Assembly: GCF_003268675.1 (NCBI RefSeq)
Contig: NZ_CP029378.1
Location: 5,828,001-5,892,000 of the forward strand
Direction of reading: 5' to 3'
Length of the DNA stretch: 64,000 nt
DNA from: Streptomyces bacillaris
GTDB lineage: Bacteria > Actinomycetota > Actinomycetes > Streptomycetales > Streptomycetaceae
Part shown: one piece after another, positions 7,676 through 15,480 of the stretch
Position numbering within the stretch: position 1 is the first letter of the stretch
Layout: every line of letters starts with the position of its first letter
Translations under genes and position numbers: made by a program
The notes under the pieces: model-generated
Seen by the model: only the letters and a program-made list of their open reading frames with translations
What the model was told of the DNA's origin: nothing
Database searches by the model: none

Positions 7676-8407
7676 GTGCTGACCGTCGACTTCACCCGCT
7701 TCCCGCTCGCCGCCGGCGACCGAGTGCTCGACCTGGGCTGCGGTGCCGGCCGGCACGCCTTCGAGTGTTACCGGCGCGGTGCGCAGGTCGTCGCCCTCGA
7801 CCAGAACGGCGAGGAGATCCGCGAGGTCGCCAAGTGGTTCGCCGCGATGAAGGAGGCCGGGGAGGCGCCCGAGGGCGCCACCGCCACCGCGATGGAGGGC
7901 GACGCCCTCAACCTGCCCTTCCCCGACGACTCCTTCGACGTCGTGATCATCTCCGAGGTCATGGAGCACATCCCGGACGACAAGGGCGTCCTCGCGGAGA
8001 TGGTCCGGGTCCTCAGGCCGGGCGGCCGGATCGCCATCACCGTCCCGCGCTACGGCCCCGAGAAGATCTGCTGGACCCTCTCCGACGCCTACCACGAGGT
8101 CGAGGGCGGCCACATCCGCATCTACAAGGCCGACCAGCTCCTCGCCCGGATCCGCGAGGCCGGGCTCAAGCCGTACGGCACCCACCACGCGCACGCCCTG
8201 CACTCGCCGTACTGGTGGCTGAAGTGCGCCTTCGGCGTGGACAACGACAAGGCCCTCCCGGTGCGGGCGTACCACAAGCTGCTGGTCTGGGACATCATGA
8301 AGAAACCGCTCGCCACCCGGGTCGCGGAGCAGCTGCTCAACCCGGTCGTCGGCAAGAGCTTCGTCGCGTACGCCACCAAGCCGCACCTTCCGAAGGCCGA
8401 GGCGTGA
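7676..8407 (+). CDS. Class I SAM-dependent methyltransferase
   Basis: A 243-residue Rossmann-fold methyltransferase. Motif I is VLDLGCGAGRHAFE (about 15-28), the acidic end of strand 2 is VVALDQN, and the later motif FDVVIISEVMEHIPD (about 87-101) is typical of the UbiE/Methyltransf_11 group. Start is GTG at 7676 after GAAGGCAGG. The last four bases GTGA double as the start of the next gene, so the pair is coupled. The 154-bp gap before it carries several short GACCCCG repeats but no gene. Substrate unknown; a lipid or isoprenoid glycoconjugate would suit the neighbours but is not shown by sequence. Confidence 0.85.
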   Translation: MLTVDFTRFPLAAGDRVLDLGCGAGRHAFECYRRGAQVVALDQNGEEIREVAKWFAAMKEAGEAPEGATATAMEGDALNLPFPDDSFDVVIISEVMEHIPDDKGVLAEMVRVLRPGGRIAITVPRYGPEKICWTLSDAYHEVEGGHIRIYKADQLLARIREAGLKPYGTHHAHALHSPYWWLKCAFGVDNDKALPVRAYHKLLVWDIMKKPLATRVAEQLLNPVVGKSFVAYATKPHLPKAEA

Positions 8408-9477
8408 GCACTCCCGAACAGACCGAACACCTGGTCCTTCCCGGGGTCCTGACCGCGGCCGAGGCCGCCGAGACGGTCCGGGCCCTGCTCGCGGTCCAGT
8501 GCGAGGACGGGGCGCTGCCCTGGTTCCGGGGCCACCACCTCGACCCGTGGGACCACACCGAGGCCGCGATGGCGCTGGATGCCGCCGGGGAGCACGCGGC
8601 GGCGGAGCGCGCCTACGACTGGCTGGCCCGCCACCAGAACGGCGACGGCTCCTGGTACGCGGCCTACCACGACGGCGACCCGGAGCGGCCCACCGACCGC
8701 AGCCGCGAGACCAACTTCTGCGCGTACGTGGCCGTCGGCGTCTGGCACCACTACCTCGCCACGGGCGACGACGCGTTCGTCGACCGGATGTGGCCGACGG
8801 TCTACGCGGCGGTCGAGTTCGTGCTCCGGCTCCAGCAGCCCGGCGGGCAGATCGCCTGGAAGCGCGAGGCCGACGGCACGCCGGTGAACGACGCCCTGCT
8901 GACCGGCTCCTCCTCGATCCACCAGGCGCTGCGCTGTGCGCTCGCCATCGCGGAGCTGCGCGAAGAGCCGCAGCCCGACTGGGAGTTGGCGACCGGGGCG
9001 CTGGCCCACGCGATCCGCAAACACCCCGAGCGCTTCCTCGACAAGAACCGCTACTCGATGGACTGGTACTACCCGGTCCTCGGCGGCGCGATCACCGGCC
9101 CCGAGGCCACCGCCCGCATCCAGGAGGGCTGGGACCGCTTCGTCGTCCCCGGCCTCGGCGTGCGGTGCGTGCTCCCCAACCCCTGGGTCACCGGCGGCGA
9201 GAGCTGCGAACTGGCCCTGGCCCTCTGGGCGACGGGCGAGTCGGACCGGGCCCTGGAGATCCTCCAGTCCATCCAGCACCTGCGCGCCGAGGGCGGGTTG
9301 TACTGGACGGGATACGTCTTCGAGGGCAACAAGGCCTTCTGGCCCGAGGAACTGACCACCTGGACGGCGGGCTCCCTGCTGCTCGCGGTGGCCGCGCTCG
9401 GAGGGGACGAGGCGACCACCGCGGTCTTCGGCGGCGAAAGGCTCCCGCTCGGCCTGGAACCGGACTGCTGCCGCTGA
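8404..9477 (+). CDS. Prenyltransferase/squalene-cyclase-fold alpha-barrel protein
   Basis: A 357-residue protein with repeats of the prenyltransferase/squalene-oxidase type, for example the QNGDGSWY motif near residue 80, typical of (alpha/alpha)6 barrels. It lacks the DxDD motif of class II terpene cyclases, so cyclase activity is doubtful; a six-hairpin glycosidase-like role is an alternative. Start is GTG at 8404, overlapping the methyltransferase stop by 4 bp. Third gene of the glycosyltransferase operon. The set GT4, methyltransferase and barrel protein suggests modification of a lipid-linked or surface glycan, but this is inference. Confidence 0.7.
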   Translation: MSTPEQTEHLVLPGVLTAAEAAETVRALLAVQCEDGALPWFRGHHLDPWDHTEAAMALDAAGEHAAAERAYDWLARHQNGDGSWYAAYHDGDPERPTDRSRETNFCAYVAVGVWHHYLATGDDAFVDRMWPTVYAAVEFVLRLQQPGGQIAWKREADGTPVNDALLTGSSSIHQALRCALAIAELREEPQPDWELATGALAHAIRKHPERFLDKNRYSMDWYYPVLGGAITGPEATARIQEGWDRFVVPGLGVRCVLPNPWVTGGESCELALALWATGESDRALEILQSIQHLRAEGGLYWTGYVFEGNKAFWPEELTTWTAGSLLLAVAALGGDEATTAVFGGERLPLGLEPDCCR

Positions 9478-9517
9478 ACCCTGGGGCCCGGCGTGGCGGC
9501 CTCCGCCGCTTCCGTCG

Positions 9518-9811
9518 TCAGCGGCGGAGGCGGCCTGCCACCGCGTGGCCGATGAACAGGTAGACGACGGCCGCGAGGCCGTAGCCGGCCACGACGCGGG
9601 CCCAGGCGGCGTCGAAGGTGAAGAGGTCGTAGGACCAGCCCGCCAGCCAGGTGGCGGCGTCGTGCACCCACTGCACGAAGTCGTTGCCCCGGTTGGCGTC
9701 CAGCAGGTACATCAGGATCCAGAGAATGATGATGAAGGCCAGGATGTCGGCCACGACGGCGATGATCCTCGCCGCTGAACTGCTGCCTGAAGAACGGGTT
9801 CTGTAGGACAT
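9518..9811 (-). CDS. Small two-helix membrane protein
   Basis: A 97-residue protein with hydrophobic helices at about residues 15-38 (IIAVVADILAFIIILWILMY) and 70-88 (VVAGYGLAAVVYLFIGHAV), separated by an acidic and aromatic loop. Such proteins are common and unnamed in Streptomyces; no enzymatic motif is present. ATG at 9811 is preceded by a weak CAGGAC. It converges on the end of the prenyltransferase-fold gene 40 bp away. Confidence 0.6.
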   Translation of the reverse strand: MSYRTRSSGSSSAARIIAVVADILAFIIILWILMYLLDANRGNDFVQWVHDAATWLAGWSYDLFTFDAAWARVVAGYGLAAVVYLFIGHAVAGRLRR

Positions 9812-9968
9812 GGAGTCCTGGTTACCGCTTTACCCAGCGTGAAACCCGAACGGCGGTATCAGGTGGCGGGGCCCGGAGGGGCGGGCGACTCTGACCGGGA
9901 GGGGCGGGAGTTCGTCACTCACCGTGATGTGCCGCGCTCGCCGTGATGTGCCGCGCCGGGAGGCCGCC

Positions 9969-10547
9969 GTGATCCGTTCCGTACCGCTCCGCCGGTCGCT
10001 GGTGGCGCTGCTGCTGAGCTGTTCCGTGCTGGTGTCCGCGACCGGCTGCGGCGACAAGGGGTCCGGTGCGGCGACGCGTACGGGGGCGAGCCCGTCGTCC
10101 TCGGTCTCCGCCGCCGCCTCCGTCTCGGCCTCCGCCGAGAGGCAGCGGCTCGCCAAGACCCGGTTCGTCGCCAACGCCGGGCTCGCGGCCGGGGCCACGT
10201 ACCAGTGGATCGTGAAGCCGTACCGGGCGGGCACGTTCAAGAAGGGGGCCGAGGGGCGCACCTTCGCCCTCGTCAAGGCGGGGCTCGCGGGCGGGTTCGC
10301 GTACAACCGGCTCAAGGCGGCCGCGGAGAACGCCAAGGGGGACCCGCTGCTGTCCAAGGCCGTCGCCCCGCTGACCGCCGGGATCGAGTCCCTCAAGGGG
10401 ATGGCCGCCAAGCTGCGCAACGGGGAGGCGGGCGAGGGGGACATCGGGGCGTTCGAGAGCGTCATCGACAGCATCAAGAACGCCGGGAAGAGCGCGGGTG
10501 CCGAGGTGACGGACAAGGTTCCGTCGACGTCGCAGTTGACGGGGTGA
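9969..10547 (+). CDS. Putative lipoprotein of unknown function
   Basis: A 192-residue exported protein. A basic start (VIRSVPLRR), a hydrophobic core and the lipobox-like SATGC place the lipidated cysteine near residue 27, followed by a Ser/Ala-rich linker and a helical domain rich in Lys, Ala and Gly. GTG at 9969 with GGGAGG 5 nt upstream is a far better start than the longer ATG frame from 9924. No family recognised. The next gene has its own leaderless promoter, so this is probably a single-gene unit. Confidence 0.7.
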   Translation: MIRSVPLRRSLVALLLSCSVLVSATGCGDKGSGAATRTGASPSSSVSAAASVSASAERQRLAKTRFVANAGLAAGATYQWIVKPYRAGTFKKGAEGRTFALVKAGLAGGFAYNRLKAAAENAKGDPLLSKAVAPLTAGIESLKGMAAKLRNGEAGEGDIGAFESVIDSIKNAGKSAGAEVTDKVPSTSQLTG

Positions 10548-10601
10548 CCCGGGGGCAGGCCACCGCCGTGGAAATCGGATGAGCAAGATGTGTGCCGCGG
10601 T

Positions 10602-10607
10602 TAAGGT
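10602..10607 (+). promoter_or_regulatory. -10 box of a probable leaderless promoter
   Basis: TAAGGT is followed by exactly 6 nt and the ATG at 10614. No Shine-Dalgarno sequence precedes that ATG. The geometry is that of leaderless actinomycete genes, in which transcription begins at the start codon. Confidence 0.5.
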
Positions 10608-10613
10608 CCCCGC

Positions 10614-11396
10614 ATGACGCTTCTTTCTTACGACCGTTACTGCGACGAGATCCTGGTCCAGACCGACGCCCTCCGCGCCACGCTGAAGGGCGCGGACCTC
10701 GCCGCGACCGTCCCCTCCTGCCCCGACTGGACCCTGCGGCAGCTCGCCGTGCATGTCGGCGGCGCGCACCGCTGGGTCGGGGAGATCGTCCGGGGCCGGG
10801 CCACCGAGGACGTGCCCGAGGAGAAGGTGCCGGGGTTCGAGGGGCCGGCCGCCGACGGTCCGGAGGCGCTGGACGCCTGGCTCGCGGAGGGGGCGGACGC
10901 CACCGTCGCCGCGCTGCGGGAGGCGGGGCCGGACGCCGAGGTGTGGAGCTGGGCGTGGGAGCGGAGCACGACGTTCTGGGTGCGGCGCATGACGCACGAG
11001 ACGGTGGTCCACCGGGCGGACGCGGCGCTCGCCGCGCGGGTCCCGTACACGGTCGACGCCGAGGTGGCCGCCGACACCATCGACGAGTGGCTGCGCATCG
11101 TCTCCTACGTCCAGGAGCAGGGCGACGACCCGGAGGCGAACGAACTGCGCGGCGGCGACCGCTCGTTGCACCTGCACGCCACCGACGTACCCGGCGCGGA
11201 GTGGCTCATCGAGCTGGGCGAGGACCGCTTCACCTGGCGCCACGACCACGCGAAGGCGACGGTCGCCCTGCGCGGGTCCCTCACCGACCTGATGCTCGTC
11301 TTCAACCGCCGCCTGGCGCCGACGAGCGACCGGGTCGAGGTTCTCGGCGACGCGGAGCTGCTGGACTTCTGGCTGGACCGGTCGTCGTTCGGGTGA
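10614..11396 (+). CDS. Maleylpyruvate isomerase family mycothiol-dependent protein
   Basis: A 260-residue member of the DinB-like mycothiol-dependent maleylpyruvate isomerase family, which couples mycothiol to small electrophiles or isomerises ring-fission products. The N-terminal four-helix bundle contains CPDWTLRQLAVHVGGAHRW (about 34-52), with a metal-ligand-type histidine, and MTHETVVHRADA (about 125-136) gives further histidines. ATG at 10614 has no Shine-Dalgarno sequence but an ideal leaderless -10 box. It converges on the oxidoreductase gene. The specific substrate is not predictable. Confidence 0.8.
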   Translation: MTLLSYDRYCDEILVQTDALRATLKGADLAATVPSCPDWTLRQLAVHVGGAHRWVGEIVRGRATEDVPEEKVPGFEGPAADGPEALDAWLAEGADATVAALREAGPDAEVWSWAWERSTTFWVRRMTHETVVHRADAALAARVPYTVDAEVAADTIDEWLRIVSYVQEQGDDPEANELRGGDRSLHLHATDVPGAEWLIELGEDRFTWRHDHAKATVALRGSLTDLMLVFNRRLAPTSDRVEVLGDAELLDFWLDRSSFG

Positions 11397-11422
11397 GCCC
11401 GGCCTGATCCCGGCGGAAAGCC

Positions 11423-12433
11423 CTAGGCGTTCAGCTCCGCCAGGACCCGTAGCGTGTGCGGGTCCGGGGCGGTGATCAGGAGGTCGGTCACCGGGCCCTT
11501 GCGCCACTCCGCCAGTTTCTCGGCTATGCGGGCGCGCGGGCCGATCAGGGAGATCTCGTCCGCGAAGGCGTCCGGTACGGCCCCGATCGCCTCCTCCTTG
11601 CGGCCCTGGAGGAACAGGTGCTGGATGCGGCGGGCCTCCTCCTCGAAGCCCATGCGGGCCATCAGGTCCGCGTGGAAGTTGCGGGCCGCGTGGCCCATGC
11701 CGCCGATGTAGAAGCCGAGCATCGCCTTGACCGGCAGCAGCCCCTCCGCCACGTCGTCGCAGACCTGGGCGCGGGCCATCGGGGCGACCATGAAGCCCTC
11801 GCGGAGGCCGGTGAGGGAGGCGGCGTAGACGTCCGTGCGGTACGGGGACCAGTACAGGGGGAGCCAGCCGTCCGCGATCTCGACCGTCTGCGCGATGTTC
11901 TTCGGGCCCTCCGCGCCCAGCAGGACCGGAAGCGAGGACCGCAGCGGGTGGGTGATCGGCTTCAGCGGCTTGCCCAGGCCCGTGGCGTCCGGGCCGGTGT
12001 ACGGGAGGGGGTGGACGCGGCCCGCCACCTCCACCGGCGCCTCCCGGGCCAGCACCCGGCGGATCACCTCGACGTACTCGCGGGTCGCGGTGAGGGGGCT
12101 CTTCGGGAACGGGCGGCCGTACCACCCCTCCACCACCTGCGGCCCGGACAGGCCGAGGCCCAGCAGCAGCCGGCCGCCCGAGAGGTGGTCCAGGGTGAGG
12201 GCGTGCATGGCCGTCGCCGTCGGCGTACGGGCCGCCATCTGCGCGATCCCCGTCCCCAGCCCGATCCGGGAGGTGTGGGCGGCGATCCAGGTCAGCGGCG
12301 TGAAGGCGTCCGAGCCCCACGCCTCCGCCGTCCAGACCGAACCGTAGCCGAGCCGCTCCGCCTCCTGGGCCAGGGCGAGATGGTCGGGGTTCGGGCCGCG
12401 GCCCCAGTAGCCGAGTGCCAGTCCCAGCCGCAT
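11423..12433 (-). CDS. LLM-class F420-dependent oxidoreductase
   Basis: A 336-residue luciferase-like TIM-barrel oxidoreductase. Support comes from the N-terminal MRLGLALGYWG strand, the EAERLGYGSVWTAEAWG motif (about 26-42) and the LDHLSGGRLLLGLGLSGPQ block (about 86-104), all usual for F420-dependent members of actinomycetes. ATG at 12433 follows GGAGGTAACGG, a strong ribosome-binding site. The upstream in-frame extension to 12511 runs through a terminator hairpin and is not real. Substrate unknown. Confidence 0.85.
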   Translation of the reverse strand: MRLGLALGYWGRGPNPDHLALAQEAERLGYGSVWTAEAWGSDAFTPLTWIAAHTSRIGLGTGIAQMAARTPTATAMHALTLDHLSGGRLLLGLGLSGPQVVEGWYGRPFPKSPLTATREYVEVIRRVLAREAPVEVAGRVHPLPYTGPDATGLGKPLKPITHPLRSSLPVLLGAEGPKNIAQTVEIADGWLPLYWSPYRTDVYAASLTGLREGFMVAPMARAQVCDDVAEGLLPVKAMLGFYIGGMGHAARNFHADLMARMGFEEEARRIQHLFLQGRKEEAIGAVPDAFADEISLIGPRARIAEKLAEWRKGPVTDLLITAPDPHTLRVLAELNA

Positions 12434-12499
12434 TCCGTTACCTCCGGCCGTAGGTGACGATCCGTCAGGCGTCGAGGGTGCTCGGTGGACTGTACGGCA

Positions 12500-12531
12500 G
12501 CGGCCCCCCACCCGGAAGGGTGAGGGGCCGC
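12500..12531 (-). terminator. Hairpin terminator downstream of the DUF5336-like gene
   Basis: GCGGCCCC and GGGGCCGC form the outer stem and CACCC and GGGTG the inner stem around a GGAA loop. There is no T-tract, as usual in Streptomyces. It lies 26 bp after the stop of the leftward gene ending at 12557. Confidence 0.7.
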
Positions 12532-12556
12532 GATGCGATGCGGTGCCCGGAGGCGG

Positions 12557-13393
12557 TCAGCCGCGCTGGATGCCCGTGGTGTCCTGGAGCACACCGCGAC
12601 GGCCGTCCTGCGTCTGGGCGATGAGGCCCTGACCGCGCTGCTCGACCGCGAGGTACCAGGTGCCCGGCGCTAGCTCGGCGATCGGGTTCGGGGCGCCGTC
12701 CTCGCCGTACAGCGGACGGGCCACCGGGACGGCGAACCAGAACGGGGTGAAGTCGCCCGCCGGGGCCGCGCCGCCCTGCGGGGCGGCCTGCTGGGCCTGG
12801 GCCGCCTGCGCGGGGTCCGGCTGACCGGGCTGGCCACCGGCCGGGGCGCCGGGGTAGCCGTAGCCCTGGCTCGGCTGGCCGCCGTAGGGCTGCTGCTGGG
12901 CGCCCGGGTAGCCGTACCCCTGGCCGGGCTGGCCACCGTACGGCGGCTGCACGGCCTGCGGCTTGGGTGCGCCGACCAGCGGGGCCTTGAGCGCGGGGAC
13001 CAGCGGACCGGCGATCGCGCCCGCGGCGAGCACGATCGCCGCCAGCAGGCCCAGGATCAGACCGGCACCGGCGTTGTTGACATCGATGATCGTCCAGAAC
13101 GCGGTCCACAGCGCGAAGACGGTGAACGCGGCCCCGAACTGGCCCAGGTCGAGCCCCGCGACCTTGCGGCCCGGCATCATCCGGCCGACGACCAGCAGCG
13201 CCGCGCCGATGATGCCGGCGAGGTAGACGCTCATCAGAAGGCCGAGGGAGTCCCAGGCGTTCGTGTTGAAGCGGGAGCAGTCCACGCCGGCCGGGCAGTC
13301 GTAGTTGGCAAGGTTGAGGAAGGAGGCGATGAACAGCACCACCGCTGCTCCGATCACCACGCCGTCGCCTCGAGTGAGGGAGCGGATATTCAC
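12557..13393 (-). CDS. DUF5336-like four-helix membrane protein with a Pro/Gly/Tyr repeat linker
   Basis: A 278-residue protein. Four hydrophobic helices occupy about residues 12-30, 47-68, 82-103 and 111-134. They are followed by a Gln/Gly/Tyr/Pro-rich linker with repeated GGQP(G/S)QGYGYPGA units (about 150-185) and a soluble C-terminal domain (about 205-278) holding FWFAVPVARPLYGEDG and TWYLAVEQRGQGLIAQTQDG. The membrane part resembles the DUF5336 (34-kDa antigen-like) group of actinobacteria. Start is GTG at 13393 with AAGGA 8 nt upstream. The repeat linker probably varies in length between strains. Confidence 0.7.
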   Translation of the reverse strand: MNIRSLTRGDGVVIGAAVVLFIASFLNLANYDCPAGVDCSRFNTNAWDSLGLLMSVYLAGIIGAALLVVGRMMPGRKVAGLDLGQFGAAFTVFALWTAFWTIIDVNNAGAGLILGLLAAIVLAAGAIAGPLVPALKAPLVGAPKPQAVQPPYGGQPGQGYGYPGAQQQPYGGQPSQGYGYPGAPAGGQPGQPDPAQAAQAQQAAPQGGAAPAGDFTPFWFAVPVARPLYGEDGAPNPIAELAPGTWYLAVEQRGQGLIAQTQDGRRGVLQDTTGIQRG

Positions 13394-13649
13394 GTGAAGG
13401 TCCTTAGTCGGTCGTCTCGTCGGGGCGGTCGTCGCTGCCGCCTGGTCGGCGGGCGCGGCGTGAAGCTCGGGGGTGGCTCCCCATCGTACGGATGAATCTA
13501 TCGTCTGACCGGGCGGGTTGCCCCCGTGCCCGGTTCTTGGTCAGTTATCCCCCCAATATCCCCGCAGATCCATTCCCCGGTAGGGAAGTCCCCGGTAGGG
13601 CAACCCCCCTGTGGGGCAGTCCCCTGTGGGGTGGCTCGCGTCGGCGGAC
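13394..13649. other. Intergenic region between the amidase stop and the DUF5336-like start
   Basis: No gene. The minus-strand promoter of the DUF5336-like gene probably includes TAGATT near 13496-13501 (read leftward). The amidase-proximal end carries four tandem CCCC-rich units (separate entry). The middle is relatively AT-rich for this genome (AGTTATCCCCCCAATATC near 13541). Confidence 0.5.
13575..13634. repeat. Tandem 15-16-bp hairpin-prone repeat
   Basis: Four consecutive units: CCCCGGTAGGGAAGT, CCCCGGTAGGGCAAC, CCCCCTGTGGGGCAGT and CCCCTGTGGGGTGG. Each can fold as a small CCCC/GGGG hairpin. They sit just past the stop of the leftward amidase gene and may act as its terminator. Confidence 0.6.
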
Positions 13650-14573
13650 CTACCCCTTGAGGTAGGCCGCGATGCCGTCCGCCATGCCCTGGGCCGCCTT
13701 CTGCCGCCAGCCCGCGTCGGTCAGCAGGGCGGCGTCCTTCGGGTCACGCATGTTGCCGCATTCCACGAAGACTTTGGGCACGGTCGACAGATTCAGTCCG
13801 CCGAGATCGCCGCGGGTGTCCAGCCCGGTGCCGCCGCCGATGTAATTGGAGGGCGCGCTTCCGGTCGTCCGGACGAAGTGTCCGGCGATCCGGGCCCCGA
13901 GATCGGCCGAACTCTTCACGATCTTCGAGGTGTCCGCCCCGCCGCCCTTCACCGCCGCGGGCAGGATGACGTGGAAGCCCCGGTTGCCCACCGCCGAGCC
14001 GTCCGCGTGCACCGAGACCACCGCGTCCGCCTTCGCCTCGTTGCCGATCCGGGCCCGCTCGTCGATGCAGGGCCCGAACGGCCGGTCGTCGTCGTGCGTC
14101 AGCACGACCCGGGCCCCCTGCGCCCGGAGCAATTCCCGCAGCCGGTGCGACACATCGAGGGTGAACCGGGCCTCCGCGTAACCGGCGTCCGTGGACGTAC
14201 CGGTCGTATCGCACTCCTTGCGGCCCGTGCCGATGTCGACCTGCTGGTTGATCTCCTCGGTGTGCTCCCGGTTACGCGGGTTGTGGCCCGGGTCGATCAC
14301 CACGGTCCGGCCGGTCAGGGGGCCCTGGGGGAGCGGGGCGGTGGGTGTCGCTCCAGAGGGCCGCGACTCCGTGGGGATCGCGGACGGGGACGTGGACGCG
14401 GATGCGGTGGCTTCCGCTTCCGGGCCGGGTTTCGCCGCGCCGGTGTCCGTTCCGGCCGGGTCCTGGGCGCCGCCGCAGCCGGCGACCGCCGTCAGGCAGA
14501 GCGCGGCCAGCGCGGCGGCCACGAGGAGGGGCCGGGCACGGCGGGTGGGGGGAACGCTGTCGTCGTACGGCAC
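13650..14573 (-). CDS. N-acetylmuramoyl-L-alanine amidase (Amidase_3) lipoprotein
   Basis: A 307-residue secreted peptidoglycan amidase. The signal peptide ends in the lipobox LTAVAGC (about residues 27-33), followed by a Ser/Thr/Pro-rich linker to about residue 85. The catalytic domain shows the zinc ligands in order: His in VIDPGHN (about 91-97), Glu in YAEARF, His in SVHADGS, and the catalytic Glu in FVECGNM near the C-terminus. It cleaves the bond between MurNAc and the stem peptide outside the membrane. GTG at 14573 lacks a ribosome-binding site but has TAGCAT exactly 6 nt before it on the minus strand, so it is probably leaderless. Confidence 0.9.
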   Translation of the reverse strand: MPYDDSVPPTRRARPLLVAAALAALCLTAVAGCGGAQDPAGTDTGAAKPGPEAEATASASTSPSAIPTESRPSGATPTAPLPQGPLTGRTVVIDPGHNPRNREHTEEINQQVDIGTGRKECDTTGTSTDAGYAEARFTLDVSHRLRELLRAQGARVVLTHDDDRPFGPCIDERARIGNEAKADAVVSVHADGSAVGNRGFHVILPAAVKGGGADTSKIVKSSADLGARIAGHFVRTTGSAPSNYIGGGTGLDTRGDLGGLNLSTVPKVFVECGNMRDPKDAALLTDAGWRQKAAQGMADGIAAYLKG

Positions 14574-14579
14574 GCGGCG

Positions 14580-14585
14580 ATGCTA
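14580..14585 (-). promoter_or_regulatory. -10 box of a probable leaderless promoter
   Basis: TAGCAT read on the minus strand, 6 nt before the GTG start of the amidase gene at 14573. No Shine-Dalgarno sequence is present between them. Confidence 0.5.
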
Positions 14586-14745
14586 TCCGTACGCGTCCGG
14601 GGGCGGCGGGTTTCCGTACGTGTACGGTCCGGAGGCCTGGATGCCGGGCCTCCGGATGCCCCCGGAGGCCCGGTTCCTGTACCGGCGGTCCCGGATGCCC
14701 CGCTCCCGTACGCGTACGACGCGCCCGGCCCCGTACGCGTACGGC

Positions 14746-15399
14746 TCAGACCCCCGCGCCCGTCCGGCGCAGCACCCGCAGGGAGTCCGTCACCGACACC
14801 TCCGTGAACGCCCCCGAGGCCAGTGCCCGCAGATACACCCGGTACGGGGCCTGGCCGCCGTCGGCCGGGTCGGGGAAGACGTCGTGGATCACCAGGAGGC
14901 CGCCCTCGGCGACATGCGGGGCCCATCCCTCGTAGTCGCCGTTCGCGTGCTCGTGGGTGTGCCCGCCGTCGATGAAGACCAGGCCCAGCGGCCCGGCCCA
15001 GACCGCGGCCACCTGCGGGGAGCGACCGACCAGCGCCACCACGTGCTCCTCCAGCCCCGCCCGGTGCAGGGTGCGGCGGAACGTCGGCAGGGTGTCCATC
15101 AGCCCGACCTCGGGGTCCACCACCGTCGGGTCGTGGTACTCCCAGCCCGGCTGCTGCTCCTCGCTGCCCCGGTGGTGGTCCACGGTGAGGGCGCTCACCC
15201 CGGCGGTCCGGGCCGCGTCGGCCAGCAGGATCGTGGAGCGCCCGCAGTAGGTGCCCACCTCCAGCAGGGGCAGGCCCAGCGCACCGGCCTCGGTGGCGGC
15301 CGCGTACAGGGCGAGCCCCTCGTGGACCGGCATGAAGCCCTTGGCGGCCTCGAACGCGGCGAGCACCTCCGGGGACGGGGAGGGGGTGGCGGCGGTCAC
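14746..15399 (-). CDS. Class I SAM-dependent methyltransferase (Methyltransf_24 type)
   Basis: A 217-residue O-methyltransferase-like protein. The SAM-binding loop is LLEVGTYCGRSTILLADAA (about 45-63), strand 2 ends in ALTVDHHRGSEE, and LVFIDGGHTHEHANGDYEGW (about 140-159) supplies the metal- or substrate-binding Asp and His of the CmcI/cephalosporin-hydroxylase-like group. GTG at 15399 follows GGAGG by about 6 nt. Substrate unknown. About 170 bp of intergenic DNA rich in CGTACG palindromes separates it from the amidase gene. Confidence 0.8.
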   Translation of the reverse strand: MTAATPSPSPEVLAAFEAAKGFMPVHEGLALYAAATEAGALGLPLLEVGTYCGRSTILLADAARTAGVSALTVDHHRGSEEQQPGWEYHDPTVVDPEVGLMDTLPTFRRTLHRAGLEEHVVALVGRSPQVAAVWAGPLGLVFIDGGHTHEHANGDYEGWAPHVAEGGLLVIHDVFPDPADGGQAPYRVYLRALASGAFTEVSVTDSLRVLRRTGAGV

Positions 15400-15480
15400 G
15401 GGGTTCCTCCAGGCGGGGCGGCTGACGGCGGCGCTCCATCGTGCCGCATGCCCGGTCCGGCGCTCCCGGCGGGGCCCGCC

